Below, piece after piece: positions 19,815 through 29,437 of a stretch of 64,000 nucleotides of DNA (its first letter is position 1; every line of letters starts with the position of its first letter). Origin of the DNA: Leishmania martiniquensis (lineage: Eukaryota; Euglenozoa; Kinetoplastea; Trypanosomatida; Trypanosomatidae); the NCBI RefSeq assembly GCF_017916325.1, contig NC_090156.1:327001-391000 (forward strand). The letters are read 5' to 3'. Below the pieces are notes generated by a model. That model was not told the origin of the DNA. It saw only the letters and a program-made list of their open reading frames with translations, and searched no databases. The position numbers were made by a program, and so were the translations under genes.

Positions 19815-22800
19815 ATGGGCACCCCAAAGGGATCAGCGCGCCACGGCGACCGGCATGGCAAGTCAGGCAATCGCAAGGCCGGTGGTGCTGGTGCTGAAGA
19901 GCCTGCGTCTTCACGTGCCGCGACGACTGCGAGAGGCGTCGGCAACATTAGCCTTGCCTATCTGCCCATTGATAATCTGTTGCTTCTTCGGGAGCTACTG
20001 CGGCCGTCCGCGGCCAGCCGTATCGCCGCGGCGGCGCACGCCGTTCGCGTCGACGCCGACAATGATGCTGCATCCTGCGCTGCTGGCGGTCAACTAACTT
20101 ACGGCAGCGCACGCGGTCGGGCCGACGCCACCGTGTCTTCATCCCTGCCGGAGGCTGCATCATCACTTTCCCCTCCGACTCTTCCACCATATGGGTTTGT
20201 CGTGCCACCGAACCAGCCGACTAACGAGAGTCCGGTACCACCACTGCTTGCAGAGTCCACCACTGCGACGCCCCCGAGCGTCCACAACACGGCAGAGAGA
20301 GACCTGAGTGCCAACACATGCGCTTCAGAAGCGGCGCCGATTCCGCCCCTGCCACTTGTGCTGGAGTGCACGACGCAGCTGAGTGGCATCCTGGCTCAGT
20401 GGCGCGCAGGCAACGAAAGCAAGGAACGCTGTCCACCAGGACCACCTCTCGCCCCAGCACCCGCGCTTCTATCCAACTCCCCCGCTCGGCAGGGGAGCAA
20501 AGGTGATGCCCCGTCCCCCACAACATCTGTGCACGGCGCTGTGAGTGGGGGGCAGCCACGAGGGCCTGGCCCACAGCCAGGCGGTGAGCGCAGGAGCGCA
20601 GCCCCGCCTCCTGCCTGCGCCCTGCCGCCGCGCGTCTTGCAGATGATGGGGTTGGCTCTGTGGTACTGCCTCTCCACCACCGAGAATACGCGGCTGGCGG
20701 CAGGGGGCCGCTCACACGGGACGAGTGGTCTGGAGACCCCAGCAAACCGTGCGGCCGCCGGTGCTGGTGCTGGAACAGACGTCAATCAGGCCTTGATAGG
20801 CGGCAGCAGCACCCCGTCGGGCCTTCGTGGCGACCGTAGCGGGCGATCAGGCAGCGCCTCCGTCGCTGGTGACCGGCCAGGCTCCCTTGGACGAAGCGGC
20901 AGCGGCAGTGTGGACCCCTTGGCTGCGCAGGATTGGCTGGAAAACCGCATGTCTTCCGCCACGTCGACCGCCATAGCACCGACGGTGCCCATTTCCGATG
21001 AGCAGTTGGCGGAGCGGCTCCTCCGTCTCGCAGTAGATGCTGTTGTGCACCTGCAGGGGCCGCACAAGCGACGGGTGCCTTCATCATTGCCGCCTTCGCC
21101 GGCGACGCGCGCCCAGAGCGCGGGCTCGGGAAGCTACGGCAGTGGCGTTGCCATCGCTTCCGTCGCGAATGGCGGCACAGCGCGGCCGCCCGATGGGGAC
21201 GCCACTGACAACGACGACGTAGCGGTAGAGCTCCAGACAATGGCGCTGTGGACGCTGGCCGCTGTCCTCGTGCGGTTCACCGACTCCTTGCTGAACGCGA
21301 CTGTCTTCCTCCCTCTGCTGTTCCCGCAGGTGGACGTGCGCGGCTCTGCCGGCGCAGCGGTGCGCCATCCTCTTTTGCAGCCTCTACTCTACGGGGACCC
21401 GCTGAATACCTCGCTGCGATGCGGTGCAGCGGCGGCCCTGACGGCGCTTTTGCAGAAGCTTCGCCCTACGCTGCAGTACGCTGAGGAGCCGCAGCAGGGC
21501 CGCCAAGCAGCCTTCCTCTCTCTTGCTGCCCAGTGTGGCACGATCCTGTCCTCACTTCACGAGAGCCTATGCTGGGGGCTGAGCCAGTCACAGCAACAAC
21601 CGTCACAGGGGGCCGTCACCGGCACCACGGCGTCGGCTACGTCGTTAGCGACTGTAACGCCGCTCCTCAACGCGTACGCGGCAGTCGTCATTGTCACGCC
21701 GTACCACCGTTGCCCTCGCTCACGCGCGGCCGTACTCCAGACGCTTCAGCTCCCTGTGATGCGCTTCTTTTTATCCCACGACGATGTCGCTGCGTTCGTG
21801 CCGGCGACTGCACTCGTGGCCCACATCTTGAGGAACGACACGATGCGTTTTGCGGTGACGCAGTCGCCTGCGACGGCTGAGTCACAGGCCAGAGCGCAGG
21901 ATCTCAGTGAGGCGGGCCGAATCCCAGTCGCAGGGGGCGACGGCGCCGCTGCTGCGGTGAGCTTCCTCCCAGCACTGCTAAGCCACGCTGATACGCGGGC
22001 CGAGGTGTGGCACTGCATGGTGCCCCTATCTCGCCTTTATCCGCGTCTCGTGCAGACCGAGTTCGAGGCGTTGATGGCTGCCTCGGTAAGGTTGGTATCG
22101 ACGCTCACGGCGTGGGAGGCTGCTGAGGCGGCTCCTACGGCGAGCGGTTTTGCTACCGTGGATGGTGAGGGCGACATTGCTTCAGACACGCAGCGTTCTT
22201 CCGCGCCGTCTGCGTCCGTTACGCCGTCGCGCTCTGCGCCGTCTGGTGCTGGGGGCCGCGGCGGCAGCGACGCTGAGGGGACTAGCTTACAGCCGCCGGT
22301 GTACAGGGAGGAGGCCAGCGCTCGCTCAGATACTGGCGCCGCGCTACCGTTGCCGCAGCGTAGCCGGGTGCCGACAGCCTCGCTGGACGCCTTCGAGGAG
22401 TGCCTCCGCACCTGGTTGCACTACATGGGGTACGTGTGGAAGGCGTTCGACGACAATGCCAGTGACCCAGCGCAGCGGCCGGAGAGGCAGATGGGCCGAG
22501 CCACGCTGGCGCATAAGCAGCGCATCCATCACGAGCTGCTACGGCCCGCAATGCGACTGCGTCGATGTGGTGCAGAGGTGCGTACCATGGCGCTTCGGTG
22601 CATTGCGCAGATTGGCAACGAATACATCTCCATCCTGGCGGATCGCAGCTTGTGCCAAGAGCTTGTGGCGTACGTGCAGTCCTCAGCGGCCGATGCTCAG
22701 CCGCGCGTGCGCGGAGAGGCCCTGACTACTTTGGGTGTGTGGCTGTGGCAATACACCTCTATGGACGACTTCGCCTGCACCGCCATCGACAGCGCCGTGC

Positions 22801-23627
22801 ACTCGCTCAGGACAGATCCGCACCCTGTGGTGCGCACCAAGGCGTCCTTCGCGCTCTCCAACGTGACCGGGCGGCTGCCGGAAGGCTCATGTGGGGTGGT
22901 GCGTGACTCGCCAGACTACATCTCGACCCTCTGCGGCACAGCTATGCACGCAGCTGTCATCGACACGGAAAAGGGCGTGCAGGGCCACGGCATCCGCATG
23001 ATGAATCACCTTCTCCAGGTGCTCAGCTTCGAGGAATTGATTAGCGAGGTGGAGGAGTTCGAGGAGGGCGTTGCAGAGGGCTTCCTACGCGTGCTGTTGG
23101 AGTGCCTGCGCGCGAACATGCGCGGTGGCCACAACACGCCGCAAGAAGGCAACAACAGGGCCGGTGGCGGTGCGGGCTCTCTGCGCTATACCGTGCCACG
23201 CGAGGCAAAGCACCGCTGGAATGCGGCGTGTGCTCTTGGCATGGGGCTTGCTCGAGAGGAAGTATTTGAAGCGGAGCCCAGGTACGCTGTGGAGGCTGTC
23301 GACGCGCTTTGCACTGCCGTGGTTCACGATCACATCTTCAAGGTGCGCACCCAGGCCGCCGGGGCTCTCGGCCGCATCCCAAGCCGCTGCCTGAGCGGCG
23401 CCTATACCGCCACAGATGTGACGCCGACCGTCGTCGGCTCGCTATGCAAGGCGCTGGAGACGGCGACATCCACGGAGAACTTTCGACAATACAAAGAGCA
23501 GGGCTCTTTGCACGATGCGCTGCGCTCTGCCCTGGCAGTCATGATAACGTCCGCTACCCCCAGCAACGAGCTAGAGAAGGTATTCACGAGCCACATGAAG
23601 CTCCTGCAGAAGGAAGGACTGCTGTAG
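19815..23627 (+). CDS. HEATR6: HEATR6-like HEAT/armadillo repeat protein
   Basis: 1,270 residues. The N-terminal 270 residues are low complexity; after that helical HEAT-type repeats dominate. Examples are LQTMALWTLAAVLVRFTDSL near residues 472-491, VRTMALRCIAQIGNEYIS near 922, PVVRTKASFALSNVTGRLP near 1004, KHRWNAACALGMGLA near 1132 and KVRTQAAGALGRIP near 1176. The last three blocks and their spacing match the C-terminal half of HEATR6 (the RWNACYAMGNMF and KVRIRSAAAL segments of the animal protein). HEATR6 is poorly characterised; a scaffold role is the usual assumption. A second low-complexity insert lies near residues 780-840. The start was chosen from the splice acceptor at 19751-19752; the frame itself is open further upstream. 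Confidence 0.75.
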   Translation: MGTPKGSARHGDRHGKSGNRKAGGAGAEEPASSRAATTARGVGNISLAYLPIDNLLLLRELLRPSAASRIAAAAHAVRVDADNDAASCAAGGQLTYGSARGRADATVSSSLPEAASSLSPPTLPPYGFVVPPNQPTNESPVPPLLAESTTATPPSVHNTAERDLSANTCASEAAPIPPLPLVLECTTQLSGILAQWRAGNESKERCPPGPPLAPAPALLSNSPARQGSKGDAPSPTTSVHGAVSGGQPRGPGPQPGGERRSAAPPPACALPPRVLQMMGLALWYCLSTTENTRLAAGGRSHGTSGLETPANRAAAGAGAGTDVNQALIGGSSTPSGLRGDRSGRSGSASVAGDRPGSLGRSGSGSVDPLAAQDWLENRMSSATSTAIAPTVPISDEQLAERLLRLAVDAVVHLQGPHKRRVPSSLPPSPATRAQSAGSGSYGSGVAIASVANGGTARPPDGDATDNDDVAVELQTMALWTLAAVLVRFTDSLLNATVFLPLLFPQVDVRGSAGAAVRHPLLQPLLYGDPLNTSLRCGAAAALTALLQKLRPTLQYAEEPQQGRQAAFLSLAAQCGTILSSLHESLCWGLSQSQQQPSQGAVTGTTASATSLATVTPLLNAYAAVVIVTPYHRCPRSRAAVLQTLQLPVMRFFLSHDDVAAFVPATALVAHILRNDTMRFAVTQSPATAESQARAQDLSEAGRIPVAGGDGAAAAVSFLPALLSHADTRAEVWHCMVPLSRLYPRLVQTEFEALMAASVRLVSTLTAWEAAEAAPTASGFATVDGEGDIASDTQRSSAPSASVTPSRSAPSGAGGRGGSDAEGTSLQPPVYREEASARSDTGAALPLPQRSRVPTASLDAFEECLRTWLHYMGYVWKAFDDNASDPAQRPERQMGRATLAHKQRIHHELLRPAMRLRRCGAEVRTMALRCIAQIGNEYISILADRSLCQELVAYVQSSAADAQPRVRGEALTTLGVWLWQYTSMDDFACTAIDSAVHSLRTDPHPVVRTKASFALSNVTGRLPEGSCGVVRDSPDYISTLCGTAMHAAVIDTEKGVQGHGIRMMNHLLQVLSFEELISEVEEFEEGVAEGFLRVLLECLRANMRGGHNTPQEGNNRAGGGAGSLRYTVPREAKHRWNAACALGMGLAREEVFEAEPRYAVEAVDALCTAVVHDHIFKVRTQAAGALGRIPSRCLSGAYTATDVTPTVVGSLCKALETATSTENFRQYKEQGSLHDALRSALAVMITSATPSNELEKVFTSHMKLLQKEGLL

Positions 23628-24572
23628 GGCGGTAGCTGAAGGTGGTGGGAGGGGTGGAGGGCCGGTTCGTGAGTGCCTCGGAGGCGAGAGGCACTGCGTC
23701 TGCGCGGAAAGAAGGAAGCACAACTGCCGCGTCAAGCGTTTAACTTGCCGTTGACGGTGAGGCTGAATACATGCCGGCGCCGCCTGTGCGCGCGGATGTG
23801 CACGTGAAGGTCGACCCTGCGCGTCTCTCTGCGTGTGCGTGTGTGTAATTCTGTGTCGGTTCTGATGCGCTGTATAAATATAAGGTGGTACGCACCTCTG
23901 ACTTGTGGTCCCTTCACCCCTCCTTTGCCCCTCCTCACTTCTCCGATTTCGTTGGCAGTCACCCCACATGCATCACGACTACACGCACTCTGGCACATGC
24001 GCACACTTGCTACGTGCCAGGGGCCCTCGCCGGCGCATGCGCATGCCTCTCATCGACTGAAGGGCCCAGCGAGGCGTGCGAGAGAGAAGAGACTGCTTTT
24101 CGCGGTGCTTCCGAGAAACGGGTGCGGCTCTCGAATGCCGCTGCCACGCTGCTGCATTCCTGCACCTCCCTCTCTCAGAGTCATGTCTGCTGGTCAGGCC
24201 TCTTCCGACCCTCCCTCTAATCTCAGCGCAACACCACCACCCCAACGCACGACTTGGTCATCTTTGCTTCTGTCTCGCTCTCTCAGCCTTTTTCCTGTAC
24301 CTCTACTCCAGCGCACACGGCTCTCTTCCGCCTTCTCACTTCGTTAGGGTCACGGGGCATACGCCGACAACTCGCACCCGTACGTGCACATCACGCACTC
24401 CTCACGCACGTATATACACACACACACACACATTGCGCGCGTGGAAGGCCGGCAGTGACGACGATTCGCCACCCCCCGTGGGGGCCACACTCTCCGCGCA
24501 GACGCTATTGCTGTAGTGGGCAAAGGAAGGGACGAGTGGGTGAGCATATCTGCATCGTTTTTCACGGCCCTC
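23628..24572 (+). other. Intergenic region
   Basis: No gene is supported. Contains TGTATAAATATAAGG (about 23871-23885), C/T tracts near 24170-24350 and a short CA run (about 24417-24432). AG at 24346-24347 after CTTCTCACTTCGTT is a candidate spliced-leader acceptor for the ABCG-like gene; no ATG lies between it and 24573. Confidence 0.5.
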
Positions 24573-27425
24573 ATGAGAGGCAGCAGCAGCAGCAACGGTG
24601 ACGACGTACCAGAAGCGGCGCCGCAGCATTATCGCCACAACGCAGCTCTAGCCCCACCCGATGCCGTGAAGAGCACTGCAAGCGAGCACACTGATGACCA
24701 TACTAACGGTACCTTCCACGCCCTCGGGTCGAAGACCCCCCTCTCGGGGCGGTCGCGTACGCGCCGCAGCCGCCGCTCCAACGCCGGCCGCTCCGTCGGG
24801 GATCCGGAGAACCTCCTGAGAGGGGTGCGCTCGACAGATTTGACGCTATGCTGCGACGGCGTCAGCGTACAGCTCCAGCACCGTGACGTCATCGACGAAG
24901 TGTCGTGCCTATTCCGCGGTGGTCGCGTCACGGCGGTCGTGAACTGCTGCGGCTCGCACAGTGCGTTAGCCCTGCTAGCTGTGATGGCAGGGCGAGTCGA
25001 GAGCACGGCGGGCAACACATTGCTGAATGGCATCCCCGCCTCAGCATCGGCGTATCGGGCGCAGACGAGCTTCCTGGAGGCCGACAGCGAGCTCTGGGAG
25101 AAAGAGGCAGAACGCAGCGGCAGAAGCACCGTGGCGTCGGGCGGCTTCCTCGCGAATCTTACGGTGCGCGAAAACCTGCAGTACGCCAGTGCGCTACGCG
25201 TCGCCAACGCGGCCCAGGCGTATTCGGTCGACGAGGTGTTGCAGCAGCTGCTGCTCGGACCCTATGAAGCGTGTAAGATAAAAGACTGCTCTCTTTACGT
25301 GCGACGCCGTGTCGCTCTGGGGAAGGAGTTGCTGCTAAATCCTTCGGTGCTCCTCCTTGACGAACCGCTGGAGGGACTGGCCACGCACGAGTCGCGGCAG
25401 TATTTGACCATCTTGTCGAAGTTGGCGGCACCATCCGCAGCAGATGCCGAGGCTCGCCGCCTCATGCGCAAGGCCATGCGTGCCGCCGCCGCCGCTGCCG
25501 CTGCTGGTGAGGGGGGCACATCCGCCAACACCACCGCTAATCTTGGCGCCACCTCCGATGCAGCTAATGTGTCCTTGTACACTCCGCGCCACAGTAGGCT
25601 TCATCCCAGCGCGCCGGCGAGCCCATCGACTTTGGGGGCCGAGCCGCCTACAGCCACAATCAACGCCACCGCTACCGCCACCTCTACCGATCCGGCCAGC
25701 AGTACCGAGGCGCAGCGCATCGTGGTGCTGTCTATGGTGCAGCCGCGCTGGACGCTTCTGCAGCACGTGCACGATGTCGTTCTCCTAGAGCGCAGCCACT
25801 GCGTCTTCGCCGGCTCAGTGCGGGAAATGCTCTCGGTGGAGCTGCCCCAAAATGTGATGCGGGAGGGCATGGCGACGAGCGTGAACACTGACAGGGTGCA
25901 GAGCGGTGAGCCGGACAGCCCAACCGCTGGCACTAACGCCGTCGCAACATCTTCCCCGCATGACAGCCCTCTCACAGCAGCGCCGGCTGACTCCTATGCT
26001 GCCGTCGATGCTTCCATCCGGCAGCAGCGACTTGGTGAGCAGATTGTGCACGGCCTATACCGCCTCGCCACGAGCACGGCAGCTCCTGCGGCCAGCTGCG
26101 ACGGCAGTGAGAGGGGCGAAGCCCGGGCAGCGGCGACCGAGGAGCCAGAGTGCGGCCCTGCCATCAACCTGGAGGGCCTCCCAGGCGCGCAAGTGTCGAG
26201 GTCATCTGCAGCAGCCACGGTGAGCGCCTCAGCTTCGGCGACCCCGTTGACCAGCGTGAGCGCTGACGAGCCCTCAGCGACGCCGCTGAGGCAGCTGTAC
26301 GCACATTGGCAGTCACGCACGCGTGCCAGCGTGACGGCGTACATGGAGGCGTGCGCCATGGGTCTCGTTGAACTGCCAGAGGCATTTCATCAGCCACCCT
26401 CTGGCGCTGTGCAGTTACTGCACCTCTTCCGCTTCGGCTTCCTCGAGCTGCGCCACAACCTTGTGTGGAACGTCTTTTTGCTGGTGTGTGTGGTGGCACT
26501 GGCAGCGGTGTTGGCCGCCCTCTACGGCCGCCAGGTCGGCCAGGAGGGGATGCAAAGCCGCGTCGGTATCATCTTCTTTCTGGTCAGCTGCGTGGTGCTG
26601 CAGGCGGTGCTCTCGCAGGATGCGCTGCGGCGCGATTATGAGAACTTCCAGCGCTACTCCGCTAGCGGCTACTACCGTGTCTGGACGTATCTCCTCTTTC
26701 GCGCCGTCACGGCTGCACTGTGGCGCTTCGGCATTGCCTCCTTTGTGGCTGCGGCCGTCTTTGTGCTCTCAAACTTTGGGGAGCCATGGCGCGAGTACCG
26801 CGGCGCCTTTGAGCTCTCTGTTATTCTGGCGGTGACATCTTTTTGCAGCCACGTGGGCGTGTGGCTCCTGTGCACCTGGCTGCCCACCAACCATGCTGGC
26901 CGCTTTGTGGCCTTCACCTTGTACGTCCTCAACATCATCTTGGCTGGCCTCGTGCTGAACCTGCAGACGCTGCCAGATGCGGTGCGGACCATTTCCTTCG
27001 CGTCAGTCGTGCGCCTCGCCTACGAGTCGTGCATCCTTACCCAGTTCATCGGCAAGTCTTTCGGCTGCCCTAGCCGCGTCACGGCGGCGGCGAGCGGCGC
27101 GTTGCCAGGCGTGCCAATGATGGGACCGCCGCCGTCGGGGGTATATCAAAGAGACGTGTACGCTCCACCTGCTATGGATGCTAGCGCACGCCGTCACGCG
27201 AAGGCCTCTCCGTCGTTCATGCAGGGCATGTCGGGCGCGATCGCCAGCGTGCAGCCTACAACGTGCTACACTGGAACTGAGTACGCTGAGTTTCTCGGCT
27301 TCAGTCCTTCACGGCGGTGGTCGAATGTTGGTGTGCTCGCCGGCATGTCGGCGCTGCTGCTTGTGGGCAGCTGGATTATGATGGAGCTGTATCGCCCACG
27401 ACAGCAGCTCAACTTACTACGCTGA
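24573..27425 (+). CDS. ABCG-type half transporter with degenerate nucleotide-binding motifs
   Basis: 950 residues from the first in-frame ATG (the frame is open to a GTG at 24516). The order is ABCG-like: nucleotide-binding domain first, membrane domain last. Walker B is intact (SVLLLDEP, about 258-265). The Walker A position reads CCGSHSAL (about 125-132) with no lysine, the signature position reads SLYVRRRV instead of SGGERRRV (240-247), and the switch-His IHQP motif reads MVQP (388-391). Residues about 285-370 are a low-complexity insert between Walker B and the H-loop. The membrane domain starts near residue 617 and shows about six hydrophobic segments (for example FLLVCVVALAAVLAAL and IIFFLVSCVVLQAVL), as in ABC2-type permease domains. 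ABCG half transporters work as dimers, often for lipids. This one probably needs an active partner or is not an ATPase (inference). Confidence 0.85.
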   Translation: MRGSSSSNGDDVPEAAPQHYRHNAALAPPDAVKSTASEHTDDHTNGTFHALGSKTPLSGRSRTRRSRRSNAGRSVGDPENLLRGVRSTDLTLCCDGVSVQLQHRDVIDEVSCLFRGGRVTAVVNCCGSHSALALLAVMAGRVESTAGNTLLNGIPASASAYRAQTSFLEADSELWEKEAERSGRSTVASGGFLANLTVRENLQYASALRVANAAQAYSVDEVLQQLLLGPYEACKIKDCSLYVRRRVALGKELLLNPSVLLLDEPLEGLATHESRQYLTILSKLAAPSAADAEARRLMRKAMRAAAAAAAAGEGGTSANTTANLGATSDAANVSLYTPRHSRLHPSAPASPSTLGAEPPTATINATATATSTDPASSTEAQRIVVLSMVQPRWTLLQHVHDVVLLERSHCVFAGSVREMLSVELPQNVMREGMATSVNTDRVQSGEPDSPTAGTNAVATSSPHDSPLTAAPADSYAAVDASIRQQRLGEQIVHGLYRLATSTAAPAASCDGSERGEARAAATEEPECGPAINLEGLPGAQVSRSSAAATVSASASATPLTSVSADEPSATPLRQLYAHWQSRTRASVTAYMEACAMGLVELPEAFHQPPSGAVQLLHLFRFGFLELRHNLVWNVFLLVCVVALAAVLAALYGRQVGQEGMQSRVGIIFFLVSCVVLQAVLSQDALRRDYENFQRYSASGYYRVWTYLLFRAVTAALWRFGIASFVAAAVFVLSNFGEPWREYRGAFELSVILAVTSFCSHVGVWLLCTWLPTNHAGRFVAFTLYVLNIILAGLVLNLQTLPDAVRTISFASVVRLAYESCILTQFIGKSFGCPSRVTAAASGALPGVPMMGPPPSGVYQRDVYAPPAMDASARRHAKASPSFMQGMSGAIASVQPTTCYTGTEYAEFLGFSPSRRWSNVGVLAGMSALLLVGSWIMMELYRPRQQLNLLR

Positions 27426-28314
27426 CCATTTCTCACGGCTGCCCAGAGTCCCTCTTGGCGCGTGTGCAGGCGGCGGGATGCGGATGCGAGCCTACCCCCC
27501 CTCTTATTGGTCTCTTCCTTTGCTTTCGTTGCGGACATCGCGCTCGTCCTCATCACTCTCCGAAGGGAAAGCGGCAGGAAAAAATGTGTACACATGAGAA
27601 GACAGCAGCAACAACGGCAGGAGAATATGTGCCTATATGGTGTGTGCGCTGTGTTGTGTGTGTGTGGAGGGGCGCGCGCGCAGAGAGGGGGGAGTTCGAT
27701 GGGGCTAATGCTCTCCTCCTGCCGTAGGAAGAGTAAGCGGGGAGCGGTGGCGGGGGAGAGGAAATAGGGGCCTTGCAACGAGGCCAGGGCAGTGAAAAAG
27801 CGGCGCAGCAACGTGCGCTGTCCATTTGTGCTCCTGTGCGTGCATGCATGTGTGGACGGAGCGGTGCAGCCGCACACGTACACTCTCTGCTGGCTTCACC
27901 TCAAAACGCTGCGCAGCGATCCCTCCCCTCGCCCGCCTCTTGGCTCCCCCTGACCCCCACCGGCCCATATGGTTCTGCACCCTTCACGCATGTCTCTCGT
28001 TCCCGCTCGCGACACACAAAGCCTGCCTCTCCTGCCATCCGCCCCCTTCTCTCGGGCCTCCTCTGCGTATTCCTCACCCCTCCTTTTACAAATCTTTTCA
28101 CCTGTGTGGCTATCAATGCCACGATCACCGCATCGTCATCATCGCTCCTTCGACGTGCATATGCTGTTGCATGTATCTGACGCCCCTCGTGGCAGTCGCA
28201 GCAGCAGAGGAGGAGCGAATCTCGCAGCCGTCCCTCCCCCCTTCTCTCTCTCTGTGTCTGTTTGTGTGTGTGTGCGGTTCAGACAAGCGAGCGAGCACGC
28301 GGCACTCAACGGAT
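27426..28314 (+). other. Intergenic region
   Basis: No gene is supported. Purine-rich patches (27565-27620, 27735-27770) and a C/T tract at about 28230-28260. The frame of the next gene is open back to 27826, but that part precedes the splice acceptor and has no coding character. Confidence 0.45.
28281..28282 (+). promoter_or_regulatory. Spliced-leader acceptor AG for the 108-residue membrane protein
   Basis: A long C/T then T/G tract (about 28232-28280) ends in TTCAG. The ATG at 28315 follows 32 bases later and is the first ATG after the site. Confidence 0.6.
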
Positions 28315-28641
28315 ATGCGCGGGCTGACGCGCTGGTGCGTGAACACCGTCACGGCTGTTTGGGAGAAGTCGAAGTGGACCGCCAATCTTGTCTACAACGT
28401 CGGGGATCAGCTGCGCATTGTATACGGCACATCCAACAGCCATGATGAACGCAAACGCGACTTGGACGCCACTGTGCTGCGATCCGGTGGCTTCGTTGTT
28501 GCCGTGGTTCTTTGCATCGTGGTGGACGCACAGGGCGGTGTGCCCAATACGCTGCGATGGCTTCGTGCGCTGCTGACGACGGAGGACAGCACAAGCAGCG
28601 GTGCTGTGGGTGTCGTGACCTCGACAGCGGCCGAACTGTAG
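28315..28641 (+). CDS. Small hypothetical protein with one membrane segment
   Basis: 108 residues. A basic, Trp-containing N-terminus (MRGLTRWCVNTVTAVWEKSK) precedes a polar middle part. A hydrophobic segment (GGFVVAVVLCIVVDA, about 58-72) and a short amphipathic stretch (LRWLRALL) follow. This looks like a single-pass membrane protein with the N-terminus possibly amphipathic. I do not recognise the family; small trypanosomatid organelle-membrane proteins of this size exist, but nothing here assigns it to a complex. The start is the first ATG after a good acceptor AG (28281-28282). A polyadenylation-like A-rich stretch (AATAATAAAAAAGAAAG) follows the stop codon. Confidence 0.7.
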   Translation: MRGLTRWCVNTVTAVWEKSKWTANLVYNVGDQLRIVYGTSNSHDERKRDLDATVLRSGGFVVAVVLCIVVDAQGGVPNTLRWLRALLTTEDSTSSGAVGVVTSTAAEL

Positions 28642-29437
28642 GGCCAATAATAAAAAAGAAAGGGGGGCTTGCTTCTGTCGCTCTCGATAGAGAAGTGACT
28701 GCGGGATATACATACATGCATATATACATATATATATCTGCACTTGGGCCGGTGCTGTCCTCTGGTTCTCCTTCTTCCGTCCCATGGCCTTGCCCCCGTC
28801 TGCTGGCGTTCCTCGCTCTTTCCCTGCCCAGCATCGGCCGACCTGTCGTCACAGGAATGGAGCTGAACACGCGCTGGGGTTTCGCAGGCAGAGGAAGAGC
28901 GTACCTGAGCAACAGGCGTACGGAAGAGGGGGGAGGGGAACGGCCTTGGGCGAGTGCTTACCTGCGCGTATTCGCTGCGCATACCCTTGGAGGCGTACGG
29001 AATAATGATCAAGAACGTCGCTACAATGCACGTCGAGCTGCATGGCACTCACCCACACACACACGTATATATATGTATGTACATGCGTGTACATATAAAA
29101 GAAAGGAGACGGAGAATCGCCGCTTCTCACAAGTGTCGCGCCCCCTTTGGCCTCCCCACTGCACATCCTCACGCCCACTTCACCCCTACTGTGCTTTCTC
29201 GTTCGCTTCCTTCATGCCCAAACGCCTGGGCCTCCGGCACTTTGGTCGACAGCGCACCATCAACACAACCGCCTCTAACAGCGTTGCCTTTCCCCCTCCA
29301 AAGCGCTGTGGACACAGTACATATATGCATGTATGCGCATCCATACGCGCATCACCACTTGAAACGAGTGCGCCTTCTCACCCACTGCACTTGGCCTACG
29401 CTTCTGTACAGATTCACCTCCATCCAGCTCCAAAAAA
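28642..29437 (+). other. Intergenic region with AT-rich patches and a short hairpin
   Basis: No gene is supported. AT-rich alternating stretches at 28703-28739 and 29063-29098; the second contains a perfect 8-bp inverted repeat around TGCG (29076-29095). AGs at 29410-29411 and 29426-29427 are candidate acceptors for the next gene. Confidence 0.5.
29076..29095. repeat. Short inverted repeat (hairpin)
   Basis: TATGTACA, loop TGCG, TGTACATA: an exact 8-bp stem with a 4-base loop, extendable in RNA by a G-U and a U-A pair. Confidence 0.6.

Noticed and set aside
24516..24572. GTG start for the ABCG-like protein
   Set aside because: Nuclear genes of trypanosomatids start at ATG; the first in-frame ATG is 24573.
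24573..27425. Intact drug-efflux ABCG transporter
   Set aside because: Walker A lysine, signature glycines and switch histidine are missing, so normal ATP-driven export should not be assumed.
27826..28314. N-terminal extension of the 108-residue membrane protein
   Set aside because: Precedes the acceptor at 28281-28282 and is Cys/Pro/Ser-rich tract sequence.
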